DNA of 7,086 nt from an uncultured Cryomorphaceae bacterium. Its GTDB lineage: Bacteria; Bacteroidota; Bacteroidia; Flavobacteriales; Schleiferiaceae. The DNA lies in assembly GCA_937900215.1 (NCBI GenBank), contig CALCFH010000509.1, forward strand, positions 1 to 7,086, read 5' to 3'. Positions 6,888-7,086 of the stretch are shown piece by piece; position 1 is the first letter of the stretch; each line of letters begins with the position of its first letter. The notes below the pieces were generated by a model. It worked only from the letters and a program-made list of their open reading frames with translations. It was not told the origin of the DNA and made no database searches. Made by a program: the position numbers and the translations under genes.

Positions 6888-7028
6888 GCCTTTGGTTCAT
6901 CTTATTGATAAACTGTAATTGCCTAGTTTTCGTATTTGCAAGAATTAAAATTACCGAATTGTAAAACCTCATCGGCCGATTATTCCGATACAACATCATA
7001 CAAACAAAGGAGAACAGTCTACAGATCC

Positions 7029-7054
7029 TATAGACGCAAAGTATTGCGTCTCTA
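7029..7054. repeat. Intergenic inverted repeat (hairpin)
   Basis: The arms agacgcaa (7032-7039) and ttgcgtct (7044-7051) are perfectly complementary around a four-base centre. They extend to 11 bases with one mismatch (7029-7039 against 7044-7054). There is no T-run on either side, so it is not a classical terminator. It lies about 140 bases upstream of the kelch start. It resembles dispersed extragenic palindromes, but copy number cannot be known from this window. Confidence 0.55.
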
Positions 7055-7057
7055 CGA

Positions 7058-7069
7058 GGCCTTTCGGCC
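7058..7069 (-). repeat. Small GGCC hairpin with GAAA loop next to the larger palindrome
   Basis: On the minus strand the sequence is GGCC-GAAA-GGCC, a four-pair stem with a GNRA-type tetraloop. It lies four bases from the end of the neighbouring palindrome (between 7054 and 7058). The pair of hairpins at one site suggests a structured repeat unit that may continue past the right edge of the window. A four-pair stem alone is weak evidence. Confidence 0.35.
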
Positions 7070-7086
7070 ACCGCGGAAATAACGCT

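Noticed and set aside
6880..7071. 63-codon minus-strand open frame upstream of the kelch gene
   Set aside because: It overlaps the hairpin pair and the kelch start, its protein has no recognisable features, and it looks like spacer read by chance.

Overview
This window most likely comes from a member of the Bacteroidota, probably a free-living flavobacterium or cytophaga-like relative. Three things point there: a C-terminal sorting domain of the type IX secretion system on the kelch protein, large Reg_prop/Y_Y_Y sensor architecture, and starts without clear Shine-Dalgarno sequences. All supported genes lie on the minus strand, so the gene order runs from high to low coordinates.

Layout in the direction of transcription: (1) 7086-6888, a non-coding leader with two small hairpins at the window edge. 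(2) 6887-5646, an intact 413-residue secreted kelch six-blade propeller protein with a type IX sorting domain. (3) A 92-base gap with no clear terminator or promoter. (4) 5553-1924, one large gene for a membrane-bound propeller-sensor adenylate cyclase of about 1209 residues when reconstructed. It is broken in this sequence by a one-base loss near 4475, an in-frame TAA at 4169-4171 and a one-base gain near 3740. (5) 1923-1664, a 260-base spacer in which I see no convincing promoter, terminator or RNA gene. (6) 1663-1, the first 554 codons of a large secreted protein that runs off the left edge of the window with no stop.

The main result is the reconstructed cyclase. Read across the three lesions it has a lipoprotein-type signal, 14 propeller repeats (enough for two seven-bladed propellers), a Y_Y_Y domain, one membrane segment, a signalling helix and a class III cyclase domain with all expected catalytic residues. 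This is the sensor half of a Bacteroidetes hybrid two-component system with the kinase replaced by a cAMP-making domain. Residues outside the lesions look well conserved, so the gene is either a very recent pseudogene or an intact gene with sequencing errors.

The three genes share a theme: each makes an exported protein built wholly or partly from beta-propeller repeats. Any functional link between them is inference from adjacency only.
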